A stretch of DNA of 64,000 nucleotides, from NCBI RefSeq assembly GCF_004345855.1, contig NZ_SLXN01000004.1:248001-312000 (forward strand), given 5' to 3'. Positions 34,068 to 42,910 of the stretch are shown here, in pieces. Both the position numbers and the translations under genes were made by a program. Numbering within the stretch: the first letter of the stretch is position 1; each line of letters opens with the position of its first letter. The DNA comes from Sphingomonas sp. BK235. Lineage in GTDB: Bacteria > Pseudomonadota > Alphaproteobacteria > Sphingomonadales > Sphingomonadaceae. Under the pieces are notes generated by a model that searched no databases, was not told where the DNA came from, and worked only from the letters and a program-made list of their open reading frames with translations.

Positions 34068-35375
34068 ATGGCCGTCGCGCCACCTACCACCCCCGCGGCA
34101 GCCCCTGTTTCCGGCCGGCTCAAGTCGATCATCGGCGGCTCGACCGGCAATCTGGTCGAGTGGTTCGACTGGTACGTCTATTCCGCCTTCACGCTCTATT
34201 TCGTCGGCCACTTCTTCCCCAAGGACGACCCCACCGCCCAGCTGCTGAGCGCCGCGGCGGTGTTCGCGGTGGGCTTCGTGATGCGGCCGATCGGGGCGTG
34301 GATCATGGGCATCTACGCCGACCGGCGCGGGCGCAAGGCGGGGCTGACGCTGTCGGTGACGCTGATGTGCACCGGCTCGCTGATCATCGCCTGCGCGCCC
34401 GGGATCGAGACGATCGGCTATGGCGCGCCCGCGCTGCTGGTGCTCGCGCGGCTGATGCAGGGGCTGTCGGTGGGCGGCGAATATGGCGCCAGCGCGACCT
34501 ATCTGTCCGAGATGGCGGGCAAGGAGCGGCGCGGCTTCTTCTCGTCCTTCCAGTACGTCACGCTGATCTCGGGGCAGCTGCTCGCGATCCTGCTGCTGGT
34601 GGTGTTGCAATCGCTGATGAGCGAGGCGGCGCTGACGAGCTGGGGCTGGCGCATCCCCTTCGCGATCGGCGCGGTGCTGGCGCTCGTCGTGTTCTGGCTG
34701 CGCCGCGGGCTGGCCGAGACGCAGAGCTTCGAGAAGGCCAAGGCGAGCGACGCGCTCAAGTCGGGCTTCGGCACGCTGCTGCGCCGCCACCCGCGCGAGA
34801 CCGCGCTGGTGATGCTGCTCACCGCCGGGGGCACGCTCGCCTTCTACGCTTACTCGATCTACATGCAGAAGTTCCTGGTCAACACCTCGGGCTTCTCCAA
34901 GGAGACCGCGACCCAGATCAACGCGGTGACGCTGTTCGCCTTCATGCTGCTCCAGCCGGTCGCGGGCGGGCTGTCGGACCGGATCGGGCGCAAGCCGCTG
35001 ATGGTGGCGTTCGGCGTGGCGGGGGTGCTGTTCACCTATCCGATCTTCTCCGCGCTGGAGCAGACGCGCGACGCGACCGTCGCGGGATTGCTGGTGATGG
35101 CGGCGCTGGTGATCGTGACGGGCTATACCTCGATCAACGCGGTGGTGAAGGCGGAGCTGTTCCCCGCGCACATCCGCGCGCTGGGGGTGGCGCTGCCCTA
35201 TGCGCTGGCCAACACGATCTTCGGCGGGACGGCGGAATATGTCGCGCTGAGCTTCAAGCAGCACGGCTGGGAGCAGGGCTTCTACTGGTATGTCACGGTG
35301 ATGATCGGCGTGTCGCTGCTGGTGTACCTGCGCATGCGCGACACGGGAAAGACCAGCCTGATCGCGGAGGATTGA
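34068..35375 (+). CDS. MHS-family MFS permease, 2-oxoglutarate/dicarboxylate type
   Basis: A 435-residue 12-helix major-facilitator protein of the metabolite:H+ symporter group (KgtP/ProP-like). Diagnostic stretches are GSTGNLVEWFDWYVYSAF near the start, RPIGAWIMGIYADRRGRKAG in the loop after helix 2, RLMQGLSVGGEYGASATYLSE, and GLSDRIGRKPLM in the second half. Most relatives import 2-oxoglutarate, citrate or similar acids with protons. GAGGAGAG sets this start; an ATG 15 bases upstream precedes that site. Gene order with the porin and the DctB/DctD-like pair supports a dicarboxylate uptake module. Confidence 0.9.
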   Translation: MAVAPPTTPAAAPVSGRLKSIIGGSTGNLVEWFDWYVYSAFTLYFVGHFFPKDDPTAQLLSAAAVFAVGFVMRPIGAWIMGIYADRRGRKAGLTLSVTLMCTGSLIIACAPGIETIGYGAPALLVLARLMQGLSVGGEYGASATYLSEMAGKERRGFFSSFQYVTLISGQLLAILLLVVLQSLMSEAALTSWGWRIPFAIGAVLALVVFWLRRGLAETQSFEKAKASDALKSGFGTLLRRHPRETALVMLLTAGGTLAFYAYSIYMQKFLVNTSGFSKETATQINAVTLFAFMLLQPVAGGLSDRIGRKPLMVAFGVAGVLFTYPIFSALEQTRDATVAGLLVMAALVIVTGYTSINAVVKAELFPAHIRALGVALPYALANTIFGGTAEYVALSFKQHGWEQGFYWYVTVMIGVSLLVYLRMRDTGKTSLIAED

Positions 35376-35418
35376 AGGGGGAGGGCGTGAGCGCAAACGC
35401 CCGCCTCTCCGCACCGGC

Positions 35419-35513
35419 GTCATCCTGAGCTTGTCTCAGAATCCACCGGTCCGCAGGCGCCTCGGCCGCGGGGTGCGCGGCACGGTGGATCCTGAAACGA
35501 GTTCAGGATGACG
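35419..35513. repeat. Palindromic intergenic repeat (family A, variant)
   Basis: Left GTCATCCTGAGCTTGTCTCA (35419 on) and right TGGATCCTGAAACGAGTTCA (to 35513). The arms are related but imperfect, matching the copy at 17107. Located between convergent genes. Confidence 0.7.
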
Positions 35514-35546
35514 CCGAGAAGAGGGGCGCCCCCGCCCCACAGCGTC

Positions 35547-36548
35547 TCACCCCATCGTCAGCACGATCTTGCCGACGTGGTCGCCGCTCTCCATCCGCCG
35601 GTGCGCCTCGGCCGCCTGCGCCAGCGGGAAGCTGCGGTCCATCACCGGCTTGAGCTTGCCCGCCGCGGCGAAGGGCCACACCGTCCGCGCGATCTCGTCG
35701 GTCACCAGCGCCTTGAAGCCGGCGTCGCGCGCGCGCAGCGTCGAGCCGGTCAGCGTCAGCCGCCGCCGCATGATCTCGAACAGCGGCACGGTCGCGCTGG
35801 CGCCGCGCTGCACCGCGATCGAGACATGGCGGCCGTCCTCGGCGAGGCACTGGAGGTTGCGCGGCACATAGTCGCCGCCGACCATGTCGAGCACCGCCGC
35901 GCAGCCGCGTCCCTCGGTGATCTCGCGCACGCGCGCGACGAAATCCTCGCTGCGATAGTTGATCGCATGGTCCGCGCCGAGCCGAAGCGCCGCCGCGGCC
36001 TTCTCGTCCGAACCGACGGTGACGATGATCTCCAGCCCGAACAGATTGGCGAGCGTGATCGCCATCGTGCCGATCCCGCTGGTGCCGCCGTGCACCAGCA
36101 CCGTGTCGCCCTCCATCGCGAAGGCGCGCTCGAACAGGTTGGTCCACACCGTGTAGAGCGTCTCGGGCAGCGCCGCCGCCTCGAACAGCGACAGCGCCGC
36201 GGGCACGGGCAGCACCTGGCCCGCGGGCACGAGCGCGTATTCGGCATAGGCGCCGCCGGCGACCAGCGCGCAGACCGGCTGGCCGAGCAGCGCCGGCTCG
36301 ACCCCGTCGCCGAGCGCCACCACCTCGCCCGCCAGCTCCAGCCCTAGCACGCTCGGCGCGCCGGGCGGCGGCGGGTACTTCCCCTCGCGCTGCAGCACGT
36401 CGGGCCGGTTGACCCCCGCGGCGGCGACTCGCACCAGCAGCTCGCCCGCATCCGGCCGCGGCACCGCGCGCTCGACCGGCACCAGCACTTCCGGGCCGCC
36501 GGACTCCGCGGGATCGATCGCCAGCATCACCTCGGGCAGGTCGGTCAT
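35547..36548 (-). CDS. NAD(P)H:quinone oxidoreductase, PIG3-like
   Basis: A 333-residue zinc-independent MDR-superfamily reductase. The N-terminal part has AAGVNRPDVLQREGKYPPPP, the family quinone-oxidoreductase motif, and GLELAGEVVALG. The Rossmann cofactor site is VLVHGGTSGIGTMAITLA, and GADHAINY with DMVGGDYV follow. The catalytic-zinc ligands of alcohol dehydrogenases are absent. PIG3/TP53I3-type members reduce quinones with NADPH. It stands alone, convergent with the permease gene. Confidence 0.9.
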   Translation of the reverse strand: MTDLPEVMLAIDPAESGGPEVLVPVERAVPRPDAGELLVRVAAAGVNRPDVLQREGKYPPPPGAPSVLGLELAGEVVALGDGVEPALLGQPVCALVAGGAYAEYALVPAGQVLPVPAALSLFEAAALPETLYTVWTNLFERAFAMEGDTVLVHGGTSGIGTMAITLANLFGLEIIVTVGSDEKAAAALRLGADHAINYRSEDFVARVREITEGRGCAAVLDMVGGDYVPRNLQCLAEDGRHVSIAVQRGASATVPLFEIMRRRLTLTGSTLRARDAGFKALVTDEIARTVWPFAAAGKLKPVMDRSFPLAQAAEAHRRMESGDHVGKIVLTMG

Positions 36549-36679
36549 CGCTCGGGCAACCCTTTCATTCTGGCGTCTTCCCCGCCTTATGGCCGGGGCG
36601 GCGCGGGCGTCAACGCGCGCGCCGCCGCGCGGGTTCGCCGCGGCTTGACTCCGCGCCGCCCCGGTAGGACGATCCGCGC

Positions 36680-36877
36680 ATGGACCTCGACGACATCCTC
36701 GGCCCGCAGCGCGACGACCCGCTTGCCGCGCTGCTGCGCGAGGATCTCGACCGGCTCTCCGTCGCCGAGCTGGAGGCGCGCGTCGCCGCACTCGAAGGCG
36801 AGATCGCGCGGATCCGGCGCAAAATAGATGGCGCCGTTAACCATCGTGCAAGCGCGGACGCGCTATTCAAGCGATGA
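36680..36877 (+). CDS. DUF1192 domain protein
   Basis: A 65-residue protein with the family pattern MDLDDILGPQRDDPLAALLR, then LDRLSVAELEARVAALEGEI, a coiled-coil heptad region, and RIRRKI. DUF1192 (PF06698) proteins are short alphaproteobacterial proteins of unknown role. It lies 130 bp before clpA on the same strand and diverges from the quinone oxidoreductase across 131 bp. Confidence 0.85.
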   Translation: MDLDDILGPQRDDPLAALLREDLDRLSVAELEARVAALEGEIARIRRKIDGAVNHRASADALFKR

Positions 36878-36968
36878 ACGCTGGCGCACTGGGCTGGCGA
36901 ACCATCGCTCCCGGTGCGGATGGCCAGCGCTTGATGCGGGGCCACTCAATCACGACATTCGTGACGAT

Positions 36969-36992
36969 GGGCCGCGTGTCCTCACGCGGCCC
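36969..36992 (+). promoter_or_regulatory. Perfect hairpin in the clpA leader
   Basis: GGGCCGCGTG-TCCT-CACGCGGCCC gives a 10-bp perfect stem and a tetraloop, ending two bases before the TAGGAG ribosome site (36995-37000) of clpA. It may shield or expose translation initiation, or end transcription from DUF1192. No T-run follows, so a leader element is more likely. Confidence 0.5.
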
Positions 36993-37007
36993 GCTAGGAG
37001 TAATCTG

Positions 37008-39335
37008 ATGCCCTCATTCGCCAGCGCTCTCGAGACCACGCTGCACAAGGCGCTCGAGGCCGCTTCCTCGCGCCGCCACGAATATGCCACGCTGGAGCAT
37101 CTGCTGCTCGCGCTGATCGACGACGAGCACGCCAGCCAGGTGATGTCCGCGTGCGGCGTCGACCTCGGCGAGCTCAAGACCACGGTCGCGCATTATCTCG
37201 ACACCGAGCTCGGCGCGCTGCGCGTCGACGCCGCCACCGATCCCTCGCCCACCTCGGGCTTCCAGCGCGTCGTCCAGCGCGCGATCCTGCACGTCCAGTC
37301 GTCGGGCCGCGACGAGGTGACCGGCGCCAACGTGCTGGTCGCCCTCTTCTCCGAGCGCGAGAGCTACGCGGTCTATTTCCTCCAGCAGCAGGACATGAGC
37401 CGCCTCGACGCGGTCAGCTTCATCAGCCACGGCGTCGGCAAGGGCGCCGCCACCCCCGAGGCCACCAGCGTGAAGGGCGCGGCCGAGGAGGAGAAGAAGG
37501 AGAAGGCGGACACGTCGGGCAAGAAGGGCGAGAGCGCGCTCAAGCAGTTCACCGTCGACCTCAACGAGAAGGCGAAGGTCGGCAAGGTCGATCCCCTGAT
37601 CGGCCGCATGGCCGAGGTGGACCGCACCGTGCAGATCCTCTGCCGCCGCTCCAAGAACAACCCGCTCTACGTCGGCGATCCCGGCGTGGGCAAGACCGCG
37701 ATCGCGGAAGGGCTGGCGCGCAAGATCGTCGAGGGCGAGGTGCCCGAGGTGCTCAAGCCCGCGGTGATCTACTCGCTCGACATGGGCGCTTTGCTCGCCG
37801 GCACGCGCTATCGCGGTGACTTCGAGGAGCGGCTCAAGGCGGTCGTCAACGAGCTGGAGAAGCTGCCGCACGCGGTGCTGTTCATCGACGAGATCCACAC
37901 CGTGATCGGCGCCGGCGCGACCAGCGGCGGCGCGATGGACGCGTCCAACCTGCTCAAGCCGGCGCTGTCGGGCGGCACGATCCGCTGCATCGGCTCGACC
38001 ACCTACAAGGAGTTCCGCAACCACTTCGAGAAGGACCGCGCGCTGCTGCGGCGCTTCCAGAAGATCGACGTCAACGAACCCTCGATCGAGGACACGATCA
38101 AGATCCTCGCCGGCCTGCGCTCGGCGTTCGAGGACCATCACTCGGTCAAGTACACGCCCGACGCGATCAAGTCGGCGGTGGAGCTCAGCGCGCGCTACAT
38201 CAACGACCGCAAGCTGCCCGACAAGGCGATCGACGTGATCGACGAGGTCGGCGCGATGCAGATGCTGGTGCCGCCGTCGAAGCGCAAGAAGACGATCACC
38301 GCCAAGGAGATCGAGGCGGTCATCGCAACCATGGCGCGGATCCCGCCGAAGAGCGTGTCGACCGACGACAAGAAGCAGCTCGAGACGCTCGAGACCGACC
38401 TGAAGCGCGTGGTGTTCGGCCAGAACGCCGCGATCGAGAAGCTGTCGTCGGCGATCAAGCTGGCGCGCGCCGGACTGCGCGAGCCGGAGAAGCCGATCGG
38501 CAACTATCTCTTCACCGGCCCGACCGGCGTCGGCAAGACCGAGGTGGCCAAGCAGCTCTCGACGATCCTGGGCATCCCGCTCCAGCGCTTCGACATGAGC
38601 GAATATATGGAGCGCCACTCGGTCAGCCGGCTGATCGGTGCGCCCCCGGGCTATGTCGGCTTCGACCAGGGCGGCCTGCTGACCGACGCGGTCGACCAGA
38701 ACCCGCATTGCGTGCTGCTGCTCGACGAGATCGAGAAGGCGCACCCCGACCTGTTCAACATCCTGCTGCAGGTGATGGACAACGGGCGGCTCACCGACCA
38801 GCACGGCAAGACCGTCGACTTCCGCAACGTCATCCTGATCATGACGACCAACGCGGGCGCGGCCGACATGGCGCGCGAGACGGTCGGCTTCGGCACCCTC
38901 ACCCGCGAGGGCGAGGACGAGCAGGCGGTGCAGAAGATGTTCACGCCCGAGTTCCGCAACCGGCTCGATGCGATCGTGCCGTTCGGCTACCTGCCGCCCG
39001 AGGTGGTGGCGCGTGTGGTGGACAAGTTCATCCTCCAGCTGGAACTCCAGCTGGCCGACCGCGACGTCCACATCAAGCTCGACGACGAGGCCAAGAAGTG
39101 GCTCACCGACAAGGGCTATGACAAGCTGTACGGCGCGCGCCCGATGGGCCGCCTGATCCAGGAGAAGATCAAGCAGCCGCTCGCCGAGGAGCTGCTGTTC
39201 GGCAAGCTGGTCCACGGCGGCGAGGTGACGGTGAAGCTGAAGGAGGGCGCGCTCTCCTTCGCGATCGAGCCCGCCGCGCCGAAGAAGCCGGGCAAGAAAA
39301 AGGGCGGCAAGGCCGCGCCGGTCGAGGCGGGCTGA
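37008..39335 (+). CDS. clpA: ATP-dependent Clp protease ATP-binding subunit ClpA
   Basis: A 775-residue hexameric AAA+ unfoldase that feeds substrates to ClpP. The N-domain spans about 1-145 ([20 protein letters not shown]), followed by a Lys/Glu-rich linker, then D1 with Walker A GDPGVGKT and Walker [10 protein letters not shown], and D2 with [10 protein letters not shown] and [15 protein letters not shown] tripeptide-type loop for ClpP docking lies near the end, in [10 protein letters not shown], where E. coli has IGL. The tail is Lys-rich (KKPGKKKGG). No clpS gene is adjacent. The start is fixed by TAGGAG eight bases upstream. Confidence 0.96.
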   Translation: MPSFASALETTLHKALEAASSRRHEYATLEHLLLALIDDEHASQVMSACGVDLGELKTTVAHYLDTELGALRVDAATDPSPTSGFQRVVQRAILHVQSSGRDEVTGANVLVALFSERESYAVYFLQQQDMSRLDAVSFISHGVGKGAATPEATSVKGAAEEEKKEKADTSGKKGESALKQFTVDLNEKAKVGKVDPLIGRMAEVDRTVQILCRRSKNNPLYVGDPGVGKTAIAEGLARKIVEGEVPEVLKPAVIYSLDMGALLAGTRYRGDFEERLKAVVNELEKLPHAVLFIDEIHTVIGAGATSGGAMDASNLLKPALSGGTIRCIGSTTYKEFRNHFEKDRALLRRFQKIDVNEPSIEDTIKILAGLRSAFEDHHSVKYTPDAIKSAVELSARYINDRKLPDKAIDVIDEVGAMQMLVPPSKRKKTITAKEIEAVIATMARIPPKSVSTDDKKQLETLETDLKRVVFGQNAAIEKLSSAIKLARAGLREPEKPIGNYLFTGPTGVGKTEVAKQLSTILGIPLQRFDMSEYMERHSVSRLIGAPPGYVGFDQGGLLTDAVDQNPHCVLLLDEIEKAHPDLFNILLQVMDNGRLTDQHGKTVDFRNVILIMTTNAGAADMARETVGFGTLTREGEDEQAVQKMFTPEFRNRLDAIVPFGYLPPEVVARVVDKFILQLELQLADRDVHIKLDDEAKKWLTDKGYDKLYGARPMGRLIQEKIKQPLAEELLFGKLVHGGEVTVKLKEGALSFAIEPAAPKKPGKKKGGKAAPVEAG

Positions 39336-39400
39336 GGGCCATGTGACGCCGGGTCGGGTCGTCGCGCGCGGCGCGGCGTCCCGGCCCCGTCAACCCGGCC

Positions 39401-39489
39401 CCGTCATCCCGGCCTTGAGCCGGAATCCATCCCGCCGCGAGAGCAAGGCTCGCGGCACCATGGATGCCGGGTCGAGCCCGGCATGACGG
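39401..39489. repeat. Palindromic intergenic repeat (family A)
   Basis: Arms 39401-39430 and 39460-39489, left CCGTCATCCCGGCCTTGAGC and right GGGTCGAGCCCGGCATGACG, with a 29-base loop. Sits between the convergent clpA and HAD genes. Confidence 0.8.
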
Positions 39490-39542
39490 CGGCGGTGCGC
39501 CCACGACTCCACACACCCGCTGTCGCGCGGCCAGACCGAGGC

Positions 39543-40238
39543 TCAGCCGATCGTCGCGATCCAGTCCGGCAGGTCGCCGAGCCGTGCGAGCTGGCGGAAG
39601 CGGGGATGGTCGGCCGGCACCGCAGCGGCCTCGTGGCTCCACGCCAGCGGCTGCGGAACATAGGCGCCCCAGGCACCGGCGGCGAGCGCGGGCAGCACGT
39701 CCGAGCGGAGCGAATCCCCCGCCATCACCGCGCGCTCGGGCGCGCAGCCATAGCGATGGAACACGCGCACGAACGTCTCGGCGCGCTTGTCGCTGACGAT
39801 CTCCACCCCGGTGAACAGCCCGCCCAGCCCGGAGGCGGCGAGCTTCACCTCCTGGTGCAGCAGATCCCCCTTGGTCACCAGCACCAGCCGCGCCGCGGCG
39901 GCGAGCCGGTCGAGCGTCGCGGCGACGTCGTCGAGCAGCTCGACCGGATGGTCGAGCAAGGTGCGCCCGATCTCGAGCAGACGGCGCACGCTCGCCGCGG
40001 GCAGCGCGTCGCCCGCCAGCTCCAGCGCGGTCTCGATCATCGACAGCGTGAAGCTCTTCGCGCCATAGCCGTAATGTTTGAGGTTGCGCACCTCGATCGC
40101 CTCCATCCGCGCGCGCGCCGCGGGCGCCTCGGCATAAGGCGCGACCAGCTCGGCGAAGGCGCGCTCGGCGGCGTCGAAGAAGCGCATGTTGTGCCACAAG
40201 GTGTCGTCGGCATCGAGGCACACGAGATCGATCGGCAT
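39543..40238 (-). CDS. HAD-superfamily hydrolase
   Basis: A 231-residue haloacid-dehalogenase-like phosphatase. Motif I is CLDADDTLWHN (DxDxT), motif II VLVTKGD, motif III the Lys in LAASGLGGLF-SDKRAE, and motif IV MAGDSLRSDVLPAL. The DDTLWHN form is typical of small-molecule phosphatases such as those acting on phosphoglycolate or nucleotides. Substrate not determinable. It stands alone, convergent with clpA. Confidence 0.88.
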   Translation of the reverse strand: MPIDLVCLDADDTLWHNMRFFDAAERAFAELVAPYAEAPAARARMEAIEVRNLKHYGYGAKSFTLSMIETALELAGDALPAASVRRLLEIGRTLLDHPVELLDDVAATLDRLAAAARLVLVTKGDLLHQEVKLAASGLGGLFTGVEIVSDKRAETFVRVFHRYGCAPERAVMAGDSLRSDVLPALAAGAWGAYVPQPLAWSHEAAAVPADHPRFRQLARLGDLPDWIATIG

Positions 40239-40324
40239 GCACGGCCCTCCCCGCGCGGCGTCTAGCCGCTGGCGCGCGCGGCCGGAAGGGTCGGGCGAGG
40301 GGTGGCGCCCCCCGCCCGCTCGTC

Positions 40325-42652
40325 TCAGTCGAAGCGCCCCGCGAGCGAGATGCCCACCACGCGCGGTTCGTTGAACACCGCGGCGTTGTAGTTCTCGATC
40401 ACGCCCTTGAGGTTCTTCTCGTCGGTGATGTTGCGCGCGAAGGCGGCGATCTCATACTTGCCGTCGGCGGTGGTGTATCCGACCTTGAGCCCCAGCTCGA
40501 GGTTGCCGTCGGCGTAGAACTCGCGCGTCTTGTACAGCACCAGGTTGGTGTAACCCTGCACGTTGACGTCGCTCGAGACGAACAATTTGCCCTCGTTCGT
40601 CAGCGGGATGTCGTAGCGGACCGCGGCGTCGAGCTGCCAGCGCGGCGCGTTGGGCAAAGGGTTGCCGTCGATCTGCGCCAGCACCGCGGGCTGGCCGAAG
40701 ATCGTGCGCGTGATCGTCGGGTCCTGCACCGTGCAGGTGACCACGCCGCCGAAGGCGCAGACCTGGGCATAGACCTGCTTGTCCTTGATCTCGGTGTGGA
40801 TCGCGCTGCCACCCAGCGAGAAGGTGATGTTGCGGATCGGCCGCCACTCCAGCTCGGCCTCGACGCCATAGGCATCGGCATGGTCGGCGTTGAACAGCAC
40901 GCCGTTGCCGTCGGCGTCGTTGCCGTTGAGCTGGATGTCCTTGACGCGATAGGTGAAGGCCGTGGCGTTGAGGCGCAGGTTGCTGGTCGGCCGCGACTTC
41001 ACGCCCGCCTCGTAGGACATGATCGTCTCGGAATCGGCGGTGGTGAAGGGCGTGTTGAACACCGCCGAGCGACCCTGGATCGTCGGGCCGCGGAAGCCGC
41101 GCGCGACGCGGGCGTAGACGCTGGTGGCATCATCCAGCTCGTACAGCGCCGAGACGTCCCAGCTCGGCTCCTTGCCGGAGAGCTTCACGCTGCGCGGCGC
41201 GCTCGCCGGGAACGTCTCGGTGGTGCCGGCAGCGTTGCGGCCCGAGCGGACCAGCTCGGTGCGCTTGTCGTCCTCGGTGTAGCGGGCGCCCGCGGTCAGC
41301 GTCAGCCGGTCGGCGAGGCGGTAGCTCGCCTGACCGAACACCGCCCAGCTGGTGTTGACGTTGTGCAGCCGCACCCAGTTGTTCGGATTGTAGCCGGTCG
41401 TGCCCGGGCGCAGGAAGAAGCCGCGCTGGTAGAAGTCGGTGACGTCGCGGCTGTCGAAGTAGAAGCCGCCGAACTGCCACTTGAACGCGCCGTCGCCGTT
41501 GCTGGCGAGGCGCAGCTCCTGGGTCCACTGGTCGAGGTCGCGGACGCGGCCCTCGCTCTGGCCGAAGCCGACACCGCCGAAATTGACCGCGGCGCCGCCG
41601 TCGGTGTCGCCGCGGCTGTAGCCCGAGGTGGTCTCATAACCGGTGATCGAGGTCAGCGTCGCCGCGCCGAAGTCCCAGGCGGCGTTCACCGAGCCGCCAT
41701 AGGTCTTGTACGCCTGCGGGTTGCCGTCGGCCTCGTCGAGCGCGACGCGGTCGCGCGGCTCGCGGTTGATGTTGTTCTGCCCGCGCAGCAGCGCGCCGCG
41801 GTGGAAGATCGTCGAGGTGCCCTCGTAGGAGCGGACATGGCCCGAGACGTTGACCGACAGGTCCTCGGTCGGCGTGAACAGCAGCTGGAGCCGCGCGTCG
41901 CGCTCGTCGAAGCCGCCGAGCTGGTCGCGCCCGCCGCGGGTGCCGTCAGCGCCGGTTCCCGAGAACGTGTTGTCGACCCAATTGTCGCGGTGCTGGTACA
42001 GGCCGGAGAGGCGGATCGCGATCTTGTCCTGCACGATCGGGCCGCCGACGCCGCCGTCGAAGGTGACGGTGTTGTAGCTGCCGTAGGAGGCGTTGAAGCG
42101 GCTGCTCCACGTCTGGCCCGGGCGGATCGTGTCGAACTTGATGATGCCCGCGGTGGTGTTGCGCCCGAACAGCGAGCCCTGCGGGCCGCGCAGCACCTCG
42201 ACGTTGGCGACGTCATAGACCGGGTTGGACTTCAGCACGACATGCTCGAGCACGATGTCGTCCTGGATGATCGACACCGGCTGCGACGCGCCGAGGTAGA
42301 AGTCGATGTTGCCAAGGCCGCGGATGTAGAAGCGCGGGAAGATGCGGCCCGTGGTGGTCTCGGCATAGAGGCCGGGGACGCGGCCCGCGAGCGCGAGCGC
42401 GTCCTCGCCGCCGGCCTGGAAGGTGCGCAGCGAGTCACCGTCCACCACCGCGACCGACACGGGCACGCGCTGGATGTTCTCGCTGCGGCGCTCCGCGGTG
42501 ACGACCACCTCGCCCAGCCCCTCGTCCTCAGCGCTCGCGGCGGCGGTGGTGTCCGGCGCGGGCGCGGCGGTCTGCGCCAGCGCCGACGGCGCGAGCGTGA
42601 CGAGGCTCACCGCGGCGGTGGCGAGCAGGATCGATCTGGACGATGAACGCAT
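40325..42652 (-). CDS. TonB-dependent receptor
   Basis: A 775-residue outer-membrane receptor. The signal peptide ends near APSALAQ; a TonB-box-like EVVVTAERR and the plug follow (QRVPVSVAVVDGDSLRTF, VEVLRGPQGSLFGRNTTAG, KFDTI). The GSLFGRNTTAGI stretch is typical of the plug of receptors with uncharacterised ligands in sphingomonads. The barrel ends GISLAGRFD. AGAGGGAAG precedes the chosen start. There is no enzyme or regulator partner: it is flanked by a HAD gene and a divergent kinase operon. Confidence 0.92.
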   Translation of the reverse strand: MRSSSRSILLATAAVSLVTLAPSALAQTAAPAPDTTAAASAEDEGLGEVVVTAERRSENIQRVPVSVAVVDGDSLRTFQAGGEDALALAGRVPGLYAETTTGRIFPRFYIRGLGNIDFYLGASQPVSIIQDDIVLEHVVLKSNPVYDVANVEVLRGPQGSLFGRNTTAGIIKFDTIRPGQTWSSRFNASYGSYNTVTFDGGVGGPIVQDKIAIRLSGLYQHRDNWVDNTFSGTGADGTRGGRDQLGGFDERDARLQLLFTPTEDLSVNVSGHVRSYEGTSTIFHRGALLRGQNNINREPRDRVALDEADGNPQAYKTYGGSVNAAWDFGAATLTSITGYETTSGYSRGDTDGGAAVNFGGVGFGQSEGRVRDLDQWTQELRLASNGDGAFKWQFGGFYFDSRDVTDFYQRGFFLRPGTTGYNPNNWVRLHNVNTSWAVFGQASYRLADRLTLTAGARYTEDDKRTELVRSGRNAAGTTETFPASAPRSVKLSGKEPSWDVSALYELDDATSVYARVARGFRGPTIQGRSAVFNTPFTTADSETIMSYEAGVKSRPTSNLRLNATAFTYRVKDIQLNGNDADGNGVLFNADHADAYGVEAELEWRPIRNITFSLGGSAIHTEIKDKQVYAQVCAFGGVVTCTVQDPTITRTIFGQPAVLAQIDGNPLPNAPRWQLDAAVRYDIPLTNEGKLFVSSDVNVQGYTNLVLYKTREFYADGNLELGLKVGYTTADGKYEIAAFARNITDEKNLKGVIENYNAAVFNEPRVVGISLAGRFD

Positions 42653-42910
42653 GGCTTCCCTCTTGTCTGTTCGCGGCAAGAGGCATGGGGCGCGCGCCGG
42701 GCGCCGGTCGCGCCCCGTTGATCGGCCCACGGGCGTTCCGCCGCCCTCCCCGAGCGCCGGCCCCGATCCATGCGGCTCCCCCCGCGCCGCACGCGCTAGG
42801 ACGAGATTGTGTCCGTTCCGTGAAATGTTGCGGACTATTTCCCGGCACATCACCGTCTCGTCATCGCCGTCTCTGGCGCTGGCGCGCGGGGCGCGCTAAC
42901 CGCTGCGGCC

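Noticed and set aside
37014..39215. A 733-codon minus-strand frame opposite clpA
   Set aside because: Antisense shadow of clpA with no signal, motif or ribosome site.
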